DNA of 64,000 bases from Solirubrobacter deserti (GCF_027587175.1 NZ_JAPCID010000027.1:38925-102924), one strand, 5' to 3'. Numbered from the stretch's first letter, positions 11,368-22,877 are shown. Notes: generated by a model from the sequence alone, not told the origin. Numbers and translations are program-made.

Positions 11368-12873
11368 TTACATCAGCGCTGCACGAAGAGCAGAGACCCG
11401 GGCCGCCGCCAGCGGGCGCCGCGGGTCGCGGAACTCGAGGTGGGTGAGCAGCCGCTTCCAGGCGGCGAGATCGTCGTGCGCGACCTGCACGTACGCCCAC
11501 AGCGCCTCGGGATCCTCCGCCGTCATGACGGCCTGGCGCAGCCAGTGCTCGACCCGCTCGCGCTCGCGCGTGACGCCGGGCGCCTCGCTGCTCGGCAGCA
11601 GCGGGCCCGGGTAGGCCTCAGCCGCCGCCCGCGTGTTGCCGGCGGCGAGCAGGCCCTCCACGCGGCGCACGTCGGACTCCACGTCGCAGGTGAGCCGGTA
11701 GCGCTCGGTGTCGATCCACGGGCCGAGGAGCTTGCGCAGCCGCGACACCTCGACCCGGACGGAGGACACGCTGCCGCCGTCCCCGTGCAGGTCCGCGCAC
11801 AGGCGCTCCGCGCTCATGCCTTCCGGGTTCGCGCACAGCAGCGCGAGGATCTCCGCCAAGCGCGGCCGCAGCGTCGTGATCTGCTCGCCGGTGTCCAGCT
11901 CCGCTCGGTCGCGGCCGAGGAAGCGCAGCTTGACCAGCGGCTTGGAGACGGAGGTCACGCGCTTGGGCTCGAGCGCGTGCACGACGAACGCCTCCAGCGT
12001 CGGCGCGACCGGCTCGGCCACGGCGTGCGCGCCGGACGGCAGCGTCAGCTCGCCGCCGCCCGGCGGGATGACGAGCCGCCCGGTGAGCTTCCAGCCGCGC
12101 GGGACCGCGCCGATCGCGCGGCCCGTGGGCGTGACGAGCGCGCTGCGGTCCGGGCTGACCCGCCCGCCGTAGCGGGCCTGCAGGCGCGCGTCGCGTTCCT
12201 GCAGCGCGAGCTGGAGGCTGGCCTCGACGGCGCGCGCGGTGGCGGTCGCGACCGCGAGGCTGTGCGGATGGACGGTCTGCAGGTCGCCCGTGAGGTCGAT
12301 CACGCCGATCACCTCGCCCGTGTCCGGGTCGTGGATCGGGCAGGCGCTGCACGTCCAGCGCTGGACGGGGTCGGAGAAGTGCTCGGGCCCGAAGACCTGG
12401 ACGGCGTGGTCGAGCGCGAGCGCGGTGCCGATCGCGTTCGTGCCCGCACCGCCCTCGCTCCACAGCGTGCCCTCGGCGAAGTTCATGTCGCCGGCGGCCC
12501 GCAGGCGCACGTCCGCGCTGCCCTCGATGCTCATCAGCGTGCCGTCGGCGTCGCTGATCACGATCAGGTAGCCGGCCTCGTCGGCGATCGCGGACAGGCA
12601 CTCGTGGATCAACGGCGAGGCCCGGTGCAGCGGGTGCTCGGAGTAGCGGTCGTGCGTCTCGCGCTCGTCGGCGACGATCGGGGCGAGGCGCCCGCCGGTG
12701 GGGTCCACACCCGCGGCACTGCTGCGGCGCCAGGAGTCCGTGATCGCCTCGCGCACGAGCGCCGGGTCGCCGTCGTCGTCCGCCATGAAGCGCTCCCACG
12801 CGAAGCGCAGCTCCTGTGCTCTTACCAGGGGCGTGGTGCCGGCGCTGACGGCGAGCCACGAATTTTCGCCCAC
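11368..12873 (-). CDS. GAF-domain transcriptional regulator with C-terminal winged helix
   Basis: About 501 residues from a GTG start. The N-terminus RAQELRFAWERF to SWRRSSAAGVDP and the following GAF domain (GYLIVISDADGTLMSIEG to IHDPDTGEVIGVIDLTG) are typical of AcoR-like activators. The C-terminal part is an OmpR/BTAD-like winged helix (LRPRLAEILALLCANPEGMS) rather than a sigma-54 AAA domain. It sits 32 bases upstream of the IclR gene on the same strand. Ketone monooxygenase clusters are commonly controlled by GAF-type activators, so it is a good candidate activator of the prm operon. The exact start is uncertain; an ATG at 12785 is the alternative. Confidence 0.85.
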   Translation of the reverse strand: MGENSWLAVSAGTTPLVRAQELRFAWERFMADDDGDPALVREAITDSWRRSSAAGVDPTGGRLAPIVADERETHDRYSEHPLHRASPLIHECLSAIADEAGYLIVISDADGTLMSIEGSADVRLRAAGDMNFAEGTLWSEGGAGTNAIGTALALDHAVQVFGPEHFSDPVQRWTCSACPIHDPDTGEVIGVIDLTGDLQTVHPHSLAVATATARAVEASLQLALQERDARLQARYGGRVSPDRSALVTPTGRAIGAVPRGWKLTGRLVIPPGGGELTLPSGAHAVAEPVAPTLEAFVVHALEPKRVTSVSKPLVKLRFLGRDRAELDTGEQITTLRPRLAEILALLCANPEGMSAERLCADLHGDGGSVSSVRVEVSRLRKLLGPWIDTERYRLTCDVESDVRRVEGLLAAGNTRAAAEAYPGPLLPSSEAPGVTRERERVEHWLRQAVMTAEDPEALWAYVQVAHDDLAAWKRLLTHLEFRDPRRPLAAARVSALRAALM

Positions 12874-12978
12874 GATGGTCAGGCTACAGGCGTTTTGCAC
12901 ATCCGTGGAAATCTCCAGGATGGCTGGAACGCGGGCAGGCTGGGTCGCCTGCTCGGTCCGCTCGGCTACGGTTGCGCA

Positions 12979-13659
12979 ATCCCGCGCGCAGTCCTCGAGC
13001 TGATCGGCGTCGAGTACGCCTACACGCGCACGCCGGCGCTGCGCGGCGTCGAGCTGCACGTCGACGCGGGGGAGGTCGTGGCCGTGACCGGGCCCAGCGG
13101 GTGCGGGAAGTCCACGCTGCTGCACGTCGCGGCCGGGATCCTGCCCGCACAGCTCGGGGTGGTGCGGCTGCTCGGCTACGACCTGACCGCGCTGAGCGAG
13201 GCGCAGCGCGCGGCGCTGCGGCGGCGCGACGTCGGCGTCGTGCTGCAGTTCGGCCAGCTCGTTCCCGATCTGGCGGCGGTGGAGAACGTCGCGCTGCCGC
13301 TGCTGCTGGACGGGTGGGCGCGCGGGCGTGCGCTGCGCGCCGCCGCCGGGTGGCTGGACCGCGTGGGCATCGGGCAGGAGCGCGACACGCTCGCGGCCGA
13401 GCTCAGCGGCGGCGAGTCCCAGCGCGTGGCGGTCGCCCGGGCGCTGGTCACCGAGCCCGAGATCGTGTTCGCCGACGAGCCCACCGGCAGCCTCGACCAG
13501 GCCGGCGGGTTCGAGCTGCTCGAGCTGCTGGTCGGCGAGGCGGGGGAGGGCGGCGTGGCCGTCGTGATCGTCACGCACGATCGCGACGTGGCCGCCCGCG
13601 CGGATCGTGAGGTGCGGCTGCTCGACGGCCGCCTGGACATGGCGAGGTTGACGCGATGA
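12979..13659 (+). CDS. ABC transporter ATP-binding protein (LolD/MacB type)
   Basis: An ATPase of the LolD/FtsE/MacB type. Walker A is GPSGCGKST, the signature is LSGGESQRVAVARAL, Walker B is IVFADEPTGSLD, and the switch histidine is in VTHDRD. The conserved domain starts at LELIGVEYAY (about 12994). No ATG, GTG or TTG precedes this closely in frame: the nearest is a TTG at 12895, so the coordinate given is approximate. The stop overlaps the permease ATG by four bases, so the two form an exporter or lipoprotein-release-like pair. Substrate unknown. Confidence 0.87.
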   Translation: MPRAVLELIGVEYAYTRTPALRGVELHVDAGEVVAVTGPSGCGKSTLLHVAAGILPAQLGVVRLLGYDLTALSEAQRAALRRRDVGVVLQFGQLVPDLAAVENVALPLLLDGWARGRALRAAAGWLDRVGIGQERDTLAAELSGGESQRVAVARALVTEPEIVFADEPTGSLDQAGGFELLELLVGEAGEGGVAVVIVTHDRDVAARADREVRLLDGRLDMARLTR

Positions 13660-14958
13660 AGGTGACGACCACCATCCGGCTGGCCCGGTCCGCGGCGGAC
13701 GCGGAGCGGCGTCGGACCGCGATCATCGCCGGCTCGATCGCGCTCGCCGGGCAGCTGCTGCTGTTCGCGCTGCACGTCGCGCGCGGGTCGAGCGCCGACG
13801 GCCTGGTCAGCTACGTCACCGAGGACGACCTGCAGCTCGGCGTGATCGTCGGCGCGCTGCTGCTGATCGTTCCGGTGCTGGCGCTGACCGTGCAGGCGCT
13901 GCGGACCGCGTCGGTCGCGCGCGACCAGCGCCTGGCGGCGCTGCGCCTCGCCGGGGCGACGCCCGGCCAGCTGCGCGCGATCGCGGCCGCCCAGGCGGGC
14001 TGGGCCGCGGCGCTGGGCGCCGTGCTGGCCGCGCCCGCGTACCTGGTGTTCTGGATCGCCGCGGGCGTGCTCCCACCGTCGGGGGCCCGGCTCGTCGCCG
14101 TGCCGGATGCGGCCGACGTCGTCACTTGGCTCGCGCTGATCCCGGTGCTGACCGTCTGCGGCACGGGCGCGGGCGCGCTGTTGCGCGAGCGCGGCGGCGG
14201 GACCTCGGCGCGCCCGGGCGCCGCGAACGCGGCGGCGCTCATTGCGGGCGCGCTTCTGGTGGTGGTGAGCATGGCCAGCTACGTGGACTCCGAGAGCAAC
14301 GTCGGGCTGCTGATCGCCATCGTCGGACTGCTCGTGTTCGCCTTCGCCGCCGGCCCCCGGCTCGTGCTCGCCGCCGCGCGGGCGCTCGAGCGCCGGCCGG
14401 ACACCGAGTCGCTGCTCGCGGCGCGCCGGCTGCGGGCCGACCCGCGGACCGCGGGGCGCGTCGCGGCGGTGCTGATGGTGTGCGGCGTCGCGCTCGGCTT
14501 CCAGGCGCTGTACGCGTACGAGACGCTGAACTTCGAGTACGAGTGGGCGGCACAGGATCTCGGCTTCTACGTCGGTGGATTGGGGCTGTCGGTGGCCGTG
14601 GTCGTCGCCGGCGCCGCGGTGGCCGTCTTCTCGCTCGTGCTCAACGCGATCGAGCACCTCGTCGCCGCGCGTCGCCCGCTCGCCACGCTGGCCGTCTTCG
14701 GCCTCGACGAGCGCGGGCTCGGGCGCGTGCTGGTCCGCCAGCTGCTCGCCACGGTCGTGCCGGCCGTCGCGCTCGGCGCGGCGCTCGGCAACGTGGTCCT
14801 GTTCTCGCTCATCAGCGTGGCGATCGGCGCGTGGCCGCCGGCGGACGAGCTGCTCGGTCCGGCGCTGCTCGGGCTCGCGGCGGCCGTCGTCGCCGCGCTG
14901 CTCCTCGCACTCGTCGCGCGGCTCGCGGTCCGGCTGCTGCGCCCGCTCGTGCGCGCCG

Positions 14959-16512
<1,554 letters not shown>

Positions 16513-16579
16513 GAGCGCGCGGCCCGTGAGCGTGTTGTCGTGCGGGGAGGACGTGCCTGAAGAACTACCCAGGATCGGA

Positions 16580-17017
16580 CTACGCCGTCTCAGCCATGTC
16601 CGGCGGGCCGTCGGCGGCGGCCTGCGGGTCCATCCACATGACCTGCCAGCCATGCCCTTCGAGGTCCCGGAACGCGCGGCTGTACATGAAGCCGTGGTCC
16701 TGGGCGGCGCCGTGCTCGGCGCCGCCTGCGGCCACCGCGGCGGCCACGGTCGCGTCGACGGCCTCGCGGGAATCGGCCGAGAGCGCGTACAACGCGGCGG
16801 TCGTGTTCTCGCGCGGGTCGAGGATGGCGGCGCCGTCCGTGAAGTCCGCGAAGTGCTCGTACGAGAGCCACATCACGAACGCGGAGTCGTTGAGCGCCAT
16901 GCACGCGGACTGTGGCGAGGCGAACGCGGGGTTGAAGGCGAACCCGAGCGACGTGTAGAAGGCGGTGGTGGCCTCGATGTCCCGGACCGGGAGGTTGATG
17001 AAGATCATGCGGTTCAT
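16580..17017 (-). CDS. VOC-superfamily (glyoxalase-like) protein
   Basis: A 145-residue protein with the two beta-alpha-beta repeats of the vicinal-oxygen-chelate fold: IFINLPVRDIEATTAFYTSLGFAF at the start and FRDLEGHGWQVMWMDP at the end. It resembles lactoylglutathione lyase-like relatives of the PhnB/YaeR group, which bind a metal and small organic ligands. Standalone gene with no obvious partner; possible roles are detoxification or resistance. The family call is good, the function open. Confidence 0.82.
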   Translation of the reverse strand: MNRMIFINLPVRDIEATTAFYTSLGFAFNPAFASPQSACMALNDSAFVMWLSYEHFADFTDGAAILDPRENTTAALYALSADSREAVDATVAAAVAAGGAEHGAAQDHGFMYSRAFRDLEGHGWQVMWMDPQAAADGPPDMAETA

Positions 17018-17056
17018 GGCGGCAAGGACGGGCCGCGTGCGCGAAACTCATCGGCC

Positions 17057-18070
17057 GTGCTGGAACTTTCTGCTGAACGCGCCCGGCTGCTGGATTTCGC
17101 CCGCGGGTCCGTGCACCCGGAGGGCGGCTTCGGGTGGCTGCGGGTGGACGGCTCGCTCGACCTGTCGCGCCGGCGCGAGCTGTGGATCAACACGCGCATG
17201 ACGTACGTGTTCGCTCGCGCGGGGGAGACCGAGCTCGTCGAGCACGGCCTGGCGGCGCTGCGCGAGGACTTCCGGGACCCGGAGCACGGCGGCTGGTTCT
17301 CGGTCGCCGGCGAGCCGGGGGACAAGAAGGCCTACGAGCACGTGTTCGTCGTGCTCGCGGCGGCCGCCGCGGGCGACGCCGACCTGCTCGCCGAGGCGCT
17401 TGAGGTGCTCGAGACCCGCTTCTGGGAGGAGCGCTTCGGCGCGCTGGCCGACGTGTGCTCGCGCGACTGGAGCGCGGTCGAGCCCTATCGCGGCGCGAAC
17501 GCGAACATGCACGGCGTCGAGGCGATGGTGGCGACCGGCGACCCGCTGTGGGTCGAGCGGGCCTCGCGCATCACGGAGCGGTTCGTCGGCGGCGTGCGGG
17601 TGATCGAGCACTACGACCCGAGCTGGCGCCCGCTCCCGCACTACAACCGCGACGACCCGGCGCACCCGTTCCGGCCCTACGGCTCGACGCCCGGCCACGG
17701 GTTCGAGTGGGCGCGGCTCGCCCACGGGCTCGGGTTCGAGGCGGAGGCGCAGCGGCTGTTCGCGGGCGCCGTCCACGACGGCTGGGACGGCTCAGGCTTC
17801 CTCTACACCGTCGACTTCGACGGGCGCCCGGTCGTGCGGGCCCGCTTGCACTGGGTGCTGTGCGAGGCGATCGCGGCGGCCGCCGTGCTCGGCGAGCGCG
17901 AGTTCGAGCGGGCGTGGTGGGAGCTGGCCGAGCAGCACTTCATCGACCGTGAGGGCGGCTCCTGGTGGCACGAGCTCGATACCGACAACCGTCCGGCGTC
18001 CACGATCTGGGACGGCAAGCCGGACGTCTACCACGCCCTGACCGCGGTTACGCAGGCACTTCCTTCTTGA
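17057..18070 (+). CDS. AGE-family epimerase/isomerase
   Basis: A 337-residue (alpha/alpha)6-barrel sugar isomerase of the N-acylglucosamine 2-epimerase family (relatives: mannose isomerase, YihS). Family stretches seen: ELWINTRMTYVFARA near residue 50, YRGANANMHGVEAM near 150, STPGHGFEWARLAHGLG near 215, and GKPDVYHALTAV at the end. The family's paired catalytic histidines lie in these regions. It starts at a GTG just after the divergent VOC gene and overlaps the 3' end of the convergent transporter by 23 bases. Substrate unknown. Confidence 0.87.
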   Translation: MLELSAERARLLDFARGSVHPEGGFGWLRVDGSLDLSRRRELWINTRMTYVFARAGETELVEHGLAALREDFRDPEHGGWFSVAGEPGDKKAYEHVFVVLAAAAAGDADLLAEALEVLETRFWEERFGALADVCSRDWSAVEPYRGANANMHGVEAMVATGDPLWVERASRITERFVGGVRVIEHYDPSWRPLPHYNRDDPAHPFRPYGSTPGHGFEWARLAHGLGFEAEAQRLFAGAVHDGWDGSGFLYTVDFDGRPVVRARLHWVLCEAIAAAAVLGEREFERAWWELAEQHFIDREGGSWWHELDTDNRPASTIWDGKPDVYHALTAVTQALPS

Positions 18071-18911
18071 GCTCAGAGCCCGGCGGCGGGGTCATCGCCG
18101 CCGCCGTGATCACGAGCGCGAACGCGGCCAGGCGGATCAGCAGCGCGCCCGGGTCCTCGGGCAGCGGCTCCTGGAACACGACCGGGCCGGCGGCGATCGT
18201 GAGCACGTTCGCGGTCGCGCTGGTGAGCGCGATCACCGGCACCACGGGCCCGAGCTGCAGCGACTTGGCGGAGATCAGCAGCGCGACCAGCGACCACACG
18301 ACGATGATCACCGCGAACGGGTGGAAGATCGTGCTCAGGCCGAGGCCGTCGTGGCCGGTGAGCGCCTTGATCGTGATGTCGCTACCCGCCCACAGCAGGC
18401 CCGCGGCGACTGCCAGCGCCGGCCCGTTGGTGCCGTTGCGGAACGTGAGCACGACTGCGGCGACGGTGGTCGCGATCAGCGTGACGGCGAAGATCGCCGC
18501 GTCGTAGTCCGAGTGCGCCTCATCCGCCGTGCCCTCGAGCGTCGCGGCGAGGAAGGCCAGCCCTGCGGCCGTGAGGGCGACGCCGATCCATTCCCGCCGC
18601 GTGACCTTGTGCCCGAAGAAGCGGTCGGCCACGACCGTGATCAGCACCAGCCCGCCCGCGATCACGGATTGCACGAGGCTGATCGGCGCGAGCGCCAGCG
18701 CCGCGACGTGGAAGCCCCACGAGGTGGTCGCCACGACGCAGCCGAGCGTGTAGATCGGCGACTTGAACAGCTGGATGGAGCTGTGGATCGGGCGCTTGGC
18801 GTCCACCAGCGGCGCCTTGATCGCCCCCTTGTGCTTGAGGAAGAAGCCGACGATCGACCCGAGCGCGGTCAACACCGCGCACAACACACCCACCTGAACC
18901 GACAGAGGCAC
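18048..18911 (-). CDS. DMT-superfamily transporter
   Basis: A 287-residue integral membrane protein with nine or ten hydrophobic helices arranged as two EamA-like repeats: VQVGVLCAVLTALGSIVGFFL at the start, ISLVQSVIAGGLVLITVVADRFFGHKVTRREW in the middle, and LIRLAAFALVITAAAMTPP at the end. It belongs to the drug/metabolite transporter superfamily, near the NIPA/EamA-like group. Substrate cannot be deduced. It is convergent with the AGE gene, with overlapping 3' ends. Confidence 0.82.
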   Translation of the reverse strand: MPLSVQVGVLCAVLTALGSIVGFFLKHKGAIKAPLVDAKRPIHSSIQLFKSPIYTLGCVVATTSWGFHVAALALAPISLVQSVIAGGLVLITVVADRFFGHKVTRREWIGVALTAAGLAFLAATLEGTADEAHSDYDAAIFAVTLIATTVAAVVLTFRNGTNGPALAVAAGLLWAGSDITIKALTGHDGLGLSTIFHPFAVIIVVWSLVALLISAKSLQLGPVVPVIALTSATANVLTIAAGPVVFQEPLPEDPGALLIRLAAFALVITAAAMTPPPGSELKKEVPA

Positions 18912-18939
18912 GGCGAGACAGGGTACGAGGCGGTCCGGA

Positions 18940-19188
18940 TCAGGCCGGGTCGTCCGGCCAGCGGCCGTGCTCGGCGAAGTACTCGCGCGCGGACTCCTCC
19001 GCCTCGCGCTCCTCGTCGCCCTTCGCTCCGTAGCGGAACAGGACGTTGAGCAGCAGCAGGGCGAGGCCGGAGCCGACGAGCATCGCCCAGCCGTCCCAGC
19101 GGATGTCGTCGTCGACGGCGAACAGCACGACGAAGCCGGCGAGGACCAGCAGGGCGGGGAGGACGTAGCGCAGGAAGGTGAGGGCCAT
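18940..19188 (-). CDS. Small membrane protein, two TM segments
   Basis: An 82-residue protein with two hydrophobic helices (FLRYVLPALLVLAGFVVLFAV and MLVGSGLALLLLNVLFRYG) and an acidic, helical cytoplasmic tail ending REYFAEHGRWPDDPA. Its ATG overlaps the tctA stop codon, so it is probably translated with the tripartite transporter. I do not recognise the family; the coupling suggests an accessory role, but that is inference. Confidence 0.68.
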   Translation of the reverse strand: MALTFLRYVLPALLVLAGFVVLFAVDDDIRWDGWAMLVGSGLALLLLNVLFRYGAKGDEEREAEESAREYFAEHGRWPDDPA

Positions 19189-20696
19189 CAGTCGTCTTCA
19201 CCGAACGCTAGCCGCTTCTTCAGAGCCGGCAGGTGCGGGATGACGAAGGCGGCGACCGCGAGGATCAGCAAGATGACCGTGAGCGGCCGCGAGAAGAAGA
19301 CGGAGAAGTCATCGCCGGAGGCGGTCAGCGCGCGCCGGGCCTGCGTCTCCATCAGCGGCCCGAGGATGACCCCGAGGATCACGGGCGCGATCGGGAAGTC
19401 GAAGCGGCGCATGAAGAAGCCCATCACGCCGATCGCGTACATCACCAGCACCTCGACGACGCTCCCGCTGAGCGAGTAGACGCCGAGCGTGCCGAACACC
19501 AGGATGCCCGCGTACAGCAGCGCGCGCGGGATCTCGAGCACCTTCACCCACACGCGGATCAGCGGCAGGTTCAGCGCCAGCAGCATGATGTTGCCGACGT
19601 ACAGCGACGCGATCAGCGTCCACACGAGCTCGCTGTTGGTCTCGAACAGCTCCGGCCCGGGCTGCAGGTTGAAGATCTGGAACGCGGCGAGCATGATCGC
19701 GGCGGTCGCGCTCGTCGGGATGCCCAGCGTCAGCAGCGGCACCAGCGTCCCGGAGAAGGACGCGTTGTTGGCCGCCTCCGGACCGGCGACCCCCTCGATC
19801 GCGCCCTCGCCCCACTCGCGGTCGGGCGCGAGCTTCTTCTCGGTCGCGTAGGACAGGAACGTCGGCACCTCGGCGCCGCCCGCGGGCAGCGCGCCGAACG
19901 GGAAGCCGATCCCGGCGCCGCGCACCCACGGCTTCCAGGAGCGCCGGAGGTCCTGCTTGGACAGCCACGACCCGCCCGGCTCGGTCGGCACCAGCTCGTC
20001 CGGCCGCGACCGCAGCTTGGCGGCCATGTGCAGCGCCTCGCCGACCGCGAACAGCCCGACGGCGACGATCACGATGTCGACGCCGTTGCCGAGCTGGTCG
20101 ACGCTGAAGGTGAGCCGCGACTGGCCCGTCAGCTGGTCGATGCCGACGAAGCCGATCAGCAGCCCGACGCACAGCGACGCGAAGCCCCGAACCAGCGACG
20201 AGGACGTGAGCGCCGTGACCGACGCGAACGCCAGCAGCGTCAGCGCGAAGTAGTCCTCGGCGCGGAACTTGACCGCCAGCGACGCGACCGGATCGGCCAC
20301 CAGCGTCAGCGCGACGATCCCGATCGTCCCGGCCACGAACGAGCCGATCGCCGCCGTGGCCAGCGCGGCGCGCCCGCGCCCGCGTCTGGCCATCTCGAAC
20401 CCCTCGATGGCCGTCGCCACCGACGCCGACTCGCCCGGCGTGTTGAGCAGGATCGACGTCGTCGAGCCGCCGTACATGCCGCCCGCGTAGATGCCGGCGA
20501 ACAGGATGAACGCGCCCACCGGGTCCTCGAAGTTGAACGTGATCGGCAGCAGCAGCGCGATCGTCAGCGCGGGCCCGATCCCCGGCAGCACACCGACCAG
20601 CGTCCCGAGCGTCACGCCCAGCGCGGCCAGCAGCAGGTTCTGCGGCGTCAGCACCGCGGCGAAGCCGTCCAGCAGGTTGGCGGCGAGCACGAGCAC
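19188..20696 (-). CDS. tctA: Tripartite tricarboxylate transporter, large permease TctA
   Basis: A 502-residue permease with about twelve hydrophobic segments. The N-terminal region [21 protein letters not shown] and the motif [18 protein letters not shown] are diagnostic of TctA. With TctB and the periplasmic-type TctC protein it forms a secondary uptake system for carboxylates such as citrate or tartrate. It starts at a GTG one base after the tctB stop and overlaps the small membrane gene downstream. Confidence 0.93.
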   Translation of the reverse strand: MLVLAANLLDGFAAVLTPQNLLLAALGVTLGTLVGVLPGIGPALTIALLLPITFNFEDPVGAFILFAGIYAGGMYGGSTTSILLNTPGESASVATAIEGFEMARRGRGRAALATAAIGSFVAGTIGIVALTLVADPVASLAVKFRAEDYFALTLLAFASVTALTSSSLVRGFASLCVGLLIGFVGIDQLTGQSRLTFSVDQLGNGVDIVIVAVGLFAVGEALHMAAKLRSRPDELVPTEPGGSWLSKQDLRRSWKPWVRGAGIGFPFGALPAGGAEVPTFLSYATEKKLAPDREWGEGAIEGVAGPEAANNASFSGTLVPLLTLGIPTSATAAIMLAAFQIFNLQPGPELFETNSELVWTLIASLYVGNIMLLALNLPLIRVWVKVLEIPRALLYAGILVFGTLGVYSLSGSVVEVLVMYAIGVMGFFMRRFDFPIAPVILGVILGPLMETQARRALTASGDDFSVFFSRPLTVILLILAVAAFVIPHLPALKKRLAFGEDD

Positions 20697-20697
20697 G

Positions 20698-21144
20698 TCA
20701 GAGGCCCCAGGGCCCGGTCGGCAGCTGCACGTTGAGCCACTCGGAGAACACGAACGACGTCACCACGCCCAGCGCGACGGCGATCGCGACGTCACGCACG
20801 GGCGAGCGCGAGCCGAGCAGCCACGTCGCCAGCCAGTAGAAGATCGCGGTCGCGAGCGCATAGCCGAGCAGGTCGAGCGCGAGCGCGTAGCCCACGAGCA
20901 GTGCGACCAGCAGCGCGGGCGTCGGCCAGTGCGTGCGCTCACCGGCCTCCGTCACGTGCGCCGCCAGCTTCTCGCCCGGCCGGACCAGGAACGCCAGCGC
21001 CAGCACCACGAGCGCCGCCGCCGAGACCGCGGGCGCGAGCCGCGGCCCGCTCGCCTGCCAGCCGTCGCCCACGCCCAGCGTGGCCACGAACGCGACGACG
21101 CCCAACGCCAGCAGCACGCCGCCGAAGACGCGTGCGCCGGTCAC
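20698..21144 (-). CDS. tctB: Tripartite tricarboxylate transporter, small permease TctB
   Basis: A 148-residue protein with four hydrophobic helices, the size and layout of TctB subunits ([67 protein letters not shown]). The GTG start at 21144 overlaps the tctC stop. The gene lies between tctC and tctA as usual for this transporter. Confidence 0.9.
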   Translation of the reverse strand: MTGARVFGGVLLALGVVAFVATLGVGDGWQASGPRLAPAVSAAALVVLALAFLVRPGEKLAAHVTEAGERTHWPTPALLVALLVGYALALDLLGYALATAIFYWLATWLLGSRSPVRDVAIAVALGVVTSFVFSEWLNVQLPTGPWGL

Positions 21145-22142
21145 TTGCCGATGCCCAGATCCGCCACGACCTGCTGCACGCGCCGCTGCTCGCTCGCCAC
21201 GAAGTCGTCGAGCTCGCGCCCCGTCTTGACGAACGGCTGCCAGTCGTAGCGCTCGACGTTCTCCTGCCACGCCGGCGACTCGAGCACCTTGGTCACGTAC
21301 TCGGTGATCCGCTCGCGCTCGGCGTCCTCGAGCCCCGGCGGCGCGACCAGCATCCGCCAGTTGGTGAGCTCGAGGTCCACGCCCGCGTCCTTGATCGTCG
21401 GCGGCACCTTGCCGTCGACCTGCGCCTCCACCGGGGAGGACACGGCGAGCAGGCGCATCTTGCCCGCCTCGACCTGGTCGACGAATTCGCCCAGCCCGGA
21501 GATCCCGGCGTCCACCGAGCCGGAGAGGATCGCGGCGTTCGCTTCACCGCCGCCGGAGTGCGCGACGTAGCGCGTCCGCTTCGGGTCCACGCCGAGCACG
21601 CGGGCGATCTCGCCGAGCAGCAGCTGGTCAGCGCCGCCCGCGGACCCGCCCGCCACGCGCACCGACCCCGGATCGGCCTTCAGCGCCGCGGCGAGGTCCT
21701 CCATCGAGCGGTACTTCGAGTCGGCCGGGACGACGATCGCCTCGGCTTCGGTGATCAGCGTCGCGATCGGCGTCGTGCGCGTGATCGGCACGTCGGAGCC
21801 GTTGGTCTCGATCGCGCCGAGCATCACGAGCCCGGTCATCATCAGCTGGTACGGGTCGCCGCTCGACTTCGAGACCAGCTCGGAGAGCCCGAGCGTCCCG
21901 CCCGCGCCCTCGACGTTGAAGACCTCGACGCCCTTGTCGAGCCCCGCGTCGCGCGAGGCCTGCTGGAACGCGCGCGCGGTCGTGTCCCACCCGCCGCCCG
22001 GCGCGGCCGGCGCCATGATCTCGAGCTGGCGGGTCGGGTACGGCTGCGACGCGTCGTCGCCGCCCGAAGCTCCGCCGGGAGCGATGATCGCGACGAGCGC
22101 GAGAACGGCGAGCACGCCGCCGATGAGTGCCCTGGACCCCAC
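21141..22142 (-). CDS. tctC: Tripartite tricarboxylate transporter substrate-binding protein TctC
   Basis: A 333-residue exported binding protein of the Bug/TctC family. It has an N-terminal signal-like hydrophobic stretch (GGVLAVLALVAIIAPGG) with no lipobox cysteine. The mature part has YPTRQLEIMAPAAPGGGWDTTARAF, the carboxylate-binding loop of the family, and VEGAGGTLGLSEL. It delivers a carboxylic acid to TctAB. First gene of the tctCBA operon. Starts at a GTG. The ligand is not identifiable from sequence. Confidence 0.92.
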   Translation of the reverse strand: MGSRALIGGVLAVLALVAIIAPGGASGGDDASQPYPTRQLEIMAPAAPGGGWDTTARAFQQASRDAGLDKGVEVFNVEGAGGTLGLSELVSKSSGDPYQLMMTGLVMLGAIETNGSDVPITRTTPIATLITEAEAIVVPADSKYRSMEDLAAALKADPGSVRVAGGSAGGADQLLLGEIARVLGVDPKRTRYVAHSGGGEANAAILSGSVDAGISGLGEFVDQVEAGKMRLLAVSSPVEAQVDGKVPPTIKDAGVDLELTNWRMLVAPPGLEDAERERITEYVTKVLESPAWQENVERYDWQPFVKTGRELDDFVASEQRRVQQVVADLGIGK

Positions 22143-22161
22143 CCAGGGGGTTCAGTACCCG

Positions 22162-22791
22162 CTACTCGAGGTTCCAGATCCCGCCGGCGATCGTCGGCAC
22201 GACCTCGAGCGCGAGCTGGAAGCGCTCGGGCATCTTGTCGCCGGACCGCGGGAACAGCAGGCAACCCCTCCGGGAACGATTCGGCTCGATGAACACGATG
22301 TCGTCCAGGCCGTTCGAGCACTTGGCCTTCGCCTCGGTGTCCAGCGGCGTCGGCTTCTCGCCCGGGTACGTGATCGACGCCATCTCCATCGGTCGGTTGT
22401 ACTGCGTCACACCCGTGCCCTCGAGCTTGATGTGGACGGCCATCAGGTCGTCGCCGACCGGCTCGACCTTGGTCGGCGTGACCTTGAACCGCACGCCGAT
22501 CTCCGTGCCCGTGAGCTCGATCGGCTCGCCGAGCTTGGCCTCGGCGGGTTTGGGCGGCTGGTGGTACTCGGCCTCGGCGCTCCCGAGCTCGGTGTCCGCG
22601 TGGGTGTGCGCGCCGCCGTAGTACTCCTGGACGCCGGCGGAGTAGCCCGACAGATCGAGCTCGTGCTCGTTCCCCTGCTCCTCGGCTTCGGCGACGGGCA
22701 CCGGCGTCGCGGCCTCCGGCGGCTGCGAGTCGGAACCGCCACAGCCCGCGAAGGCGGTGGCGAGCACGATGGCTGAAAGCAACTTGCGCAT
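22162..22791 (-). CDS. Putative lipoprotein with a DUF4352-like domain
   Basis: A 209-residue lipoprotein. The signal peptide ends in a lipobox (TAFAGC), followed by an acidic, Pro/Ala-rich linker. The C-terminal two thirds (GVRFKVTPTKVEPVGDDLMAVHIKLEGTG, then NGLDDIVFIEPNRSRRGCLLFP) has the beta-sandwich pattern of DUF4352 proteins, which sit on the cell surface with unknown roles. The ATG at 22791 is preferred over the in-frame one at 22812 because AGGAG precedes it and it begins the signal peptide. No partner is evident. Confidence 0.78.
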   Translation of the reverse strand: MRKLLSAIVLATAFAGCGGSDSQPPEAATPVPVAEAEEQGNEHELDLSGYSAGVQEYYGGAHTHADTELGSAEAEYHQPPKPAEAKLGEPIELTGTEIGVRFKVTPTKVEPVGDDLMAVHIKLEGTGVTQYNRPMEMASITYPGEKPTPLDTEAKAKCSNGLDDIVFIEPNRSRRGCLLFPRSGDKMPERFQLALEVVPTIAGGIWNLE

Positions 22792-22812
22792 CTCTGACTC
22801 CTGGAATAGCAA

Positions 22813-22841
22813 GGGAGCGCCGGTCTGAGACCGGCGCTCCC
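22813..22841 (-). terminator. Strong hairpin after the secreted TIM-barrel gene
   Basis: A perfect 13-base-pair stem (GGGAGCGCCGGTC with its complement) around a three-base TGA loop, 37 bases past the stop of the leftward gene ending at 22878. On the minus strand it is followed by TTGCTATTCC, a weak T-rich tract. It fits an intrinsic terminator separating that gene from the lipoprotein gene. Confidence 0.65.
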
Positions 22842-22877
22842 CGTTTGACCCCCTAAAGCAAGAGGTCGACTACTGGC

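Noticed and set aside
12934..12952. Inverted repeat GCAGGC/GCCTGC between the GAF regulator and the ABC gene as an operator
   Set aside because: Six-base GC-only arms are expected by chance at this base composition, and no promoter elements align with them.
11368..13578. A 736-codon leftward frame running from the ABC transporter region into the GAF regulator
   Set aside because: Only the part left of 12873 has regulator sequence; the right part is antisense to the clear ATP-binding gene on the plus strand.
17057..18070. Sulfoquinovose isomerase (YihS) for the AGE-family gene
   Set aside because: No sulfoquinovose kinase, aldolase or transporter is nearby, and the protein is much shorter than YihS. 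Only the family call is safe.
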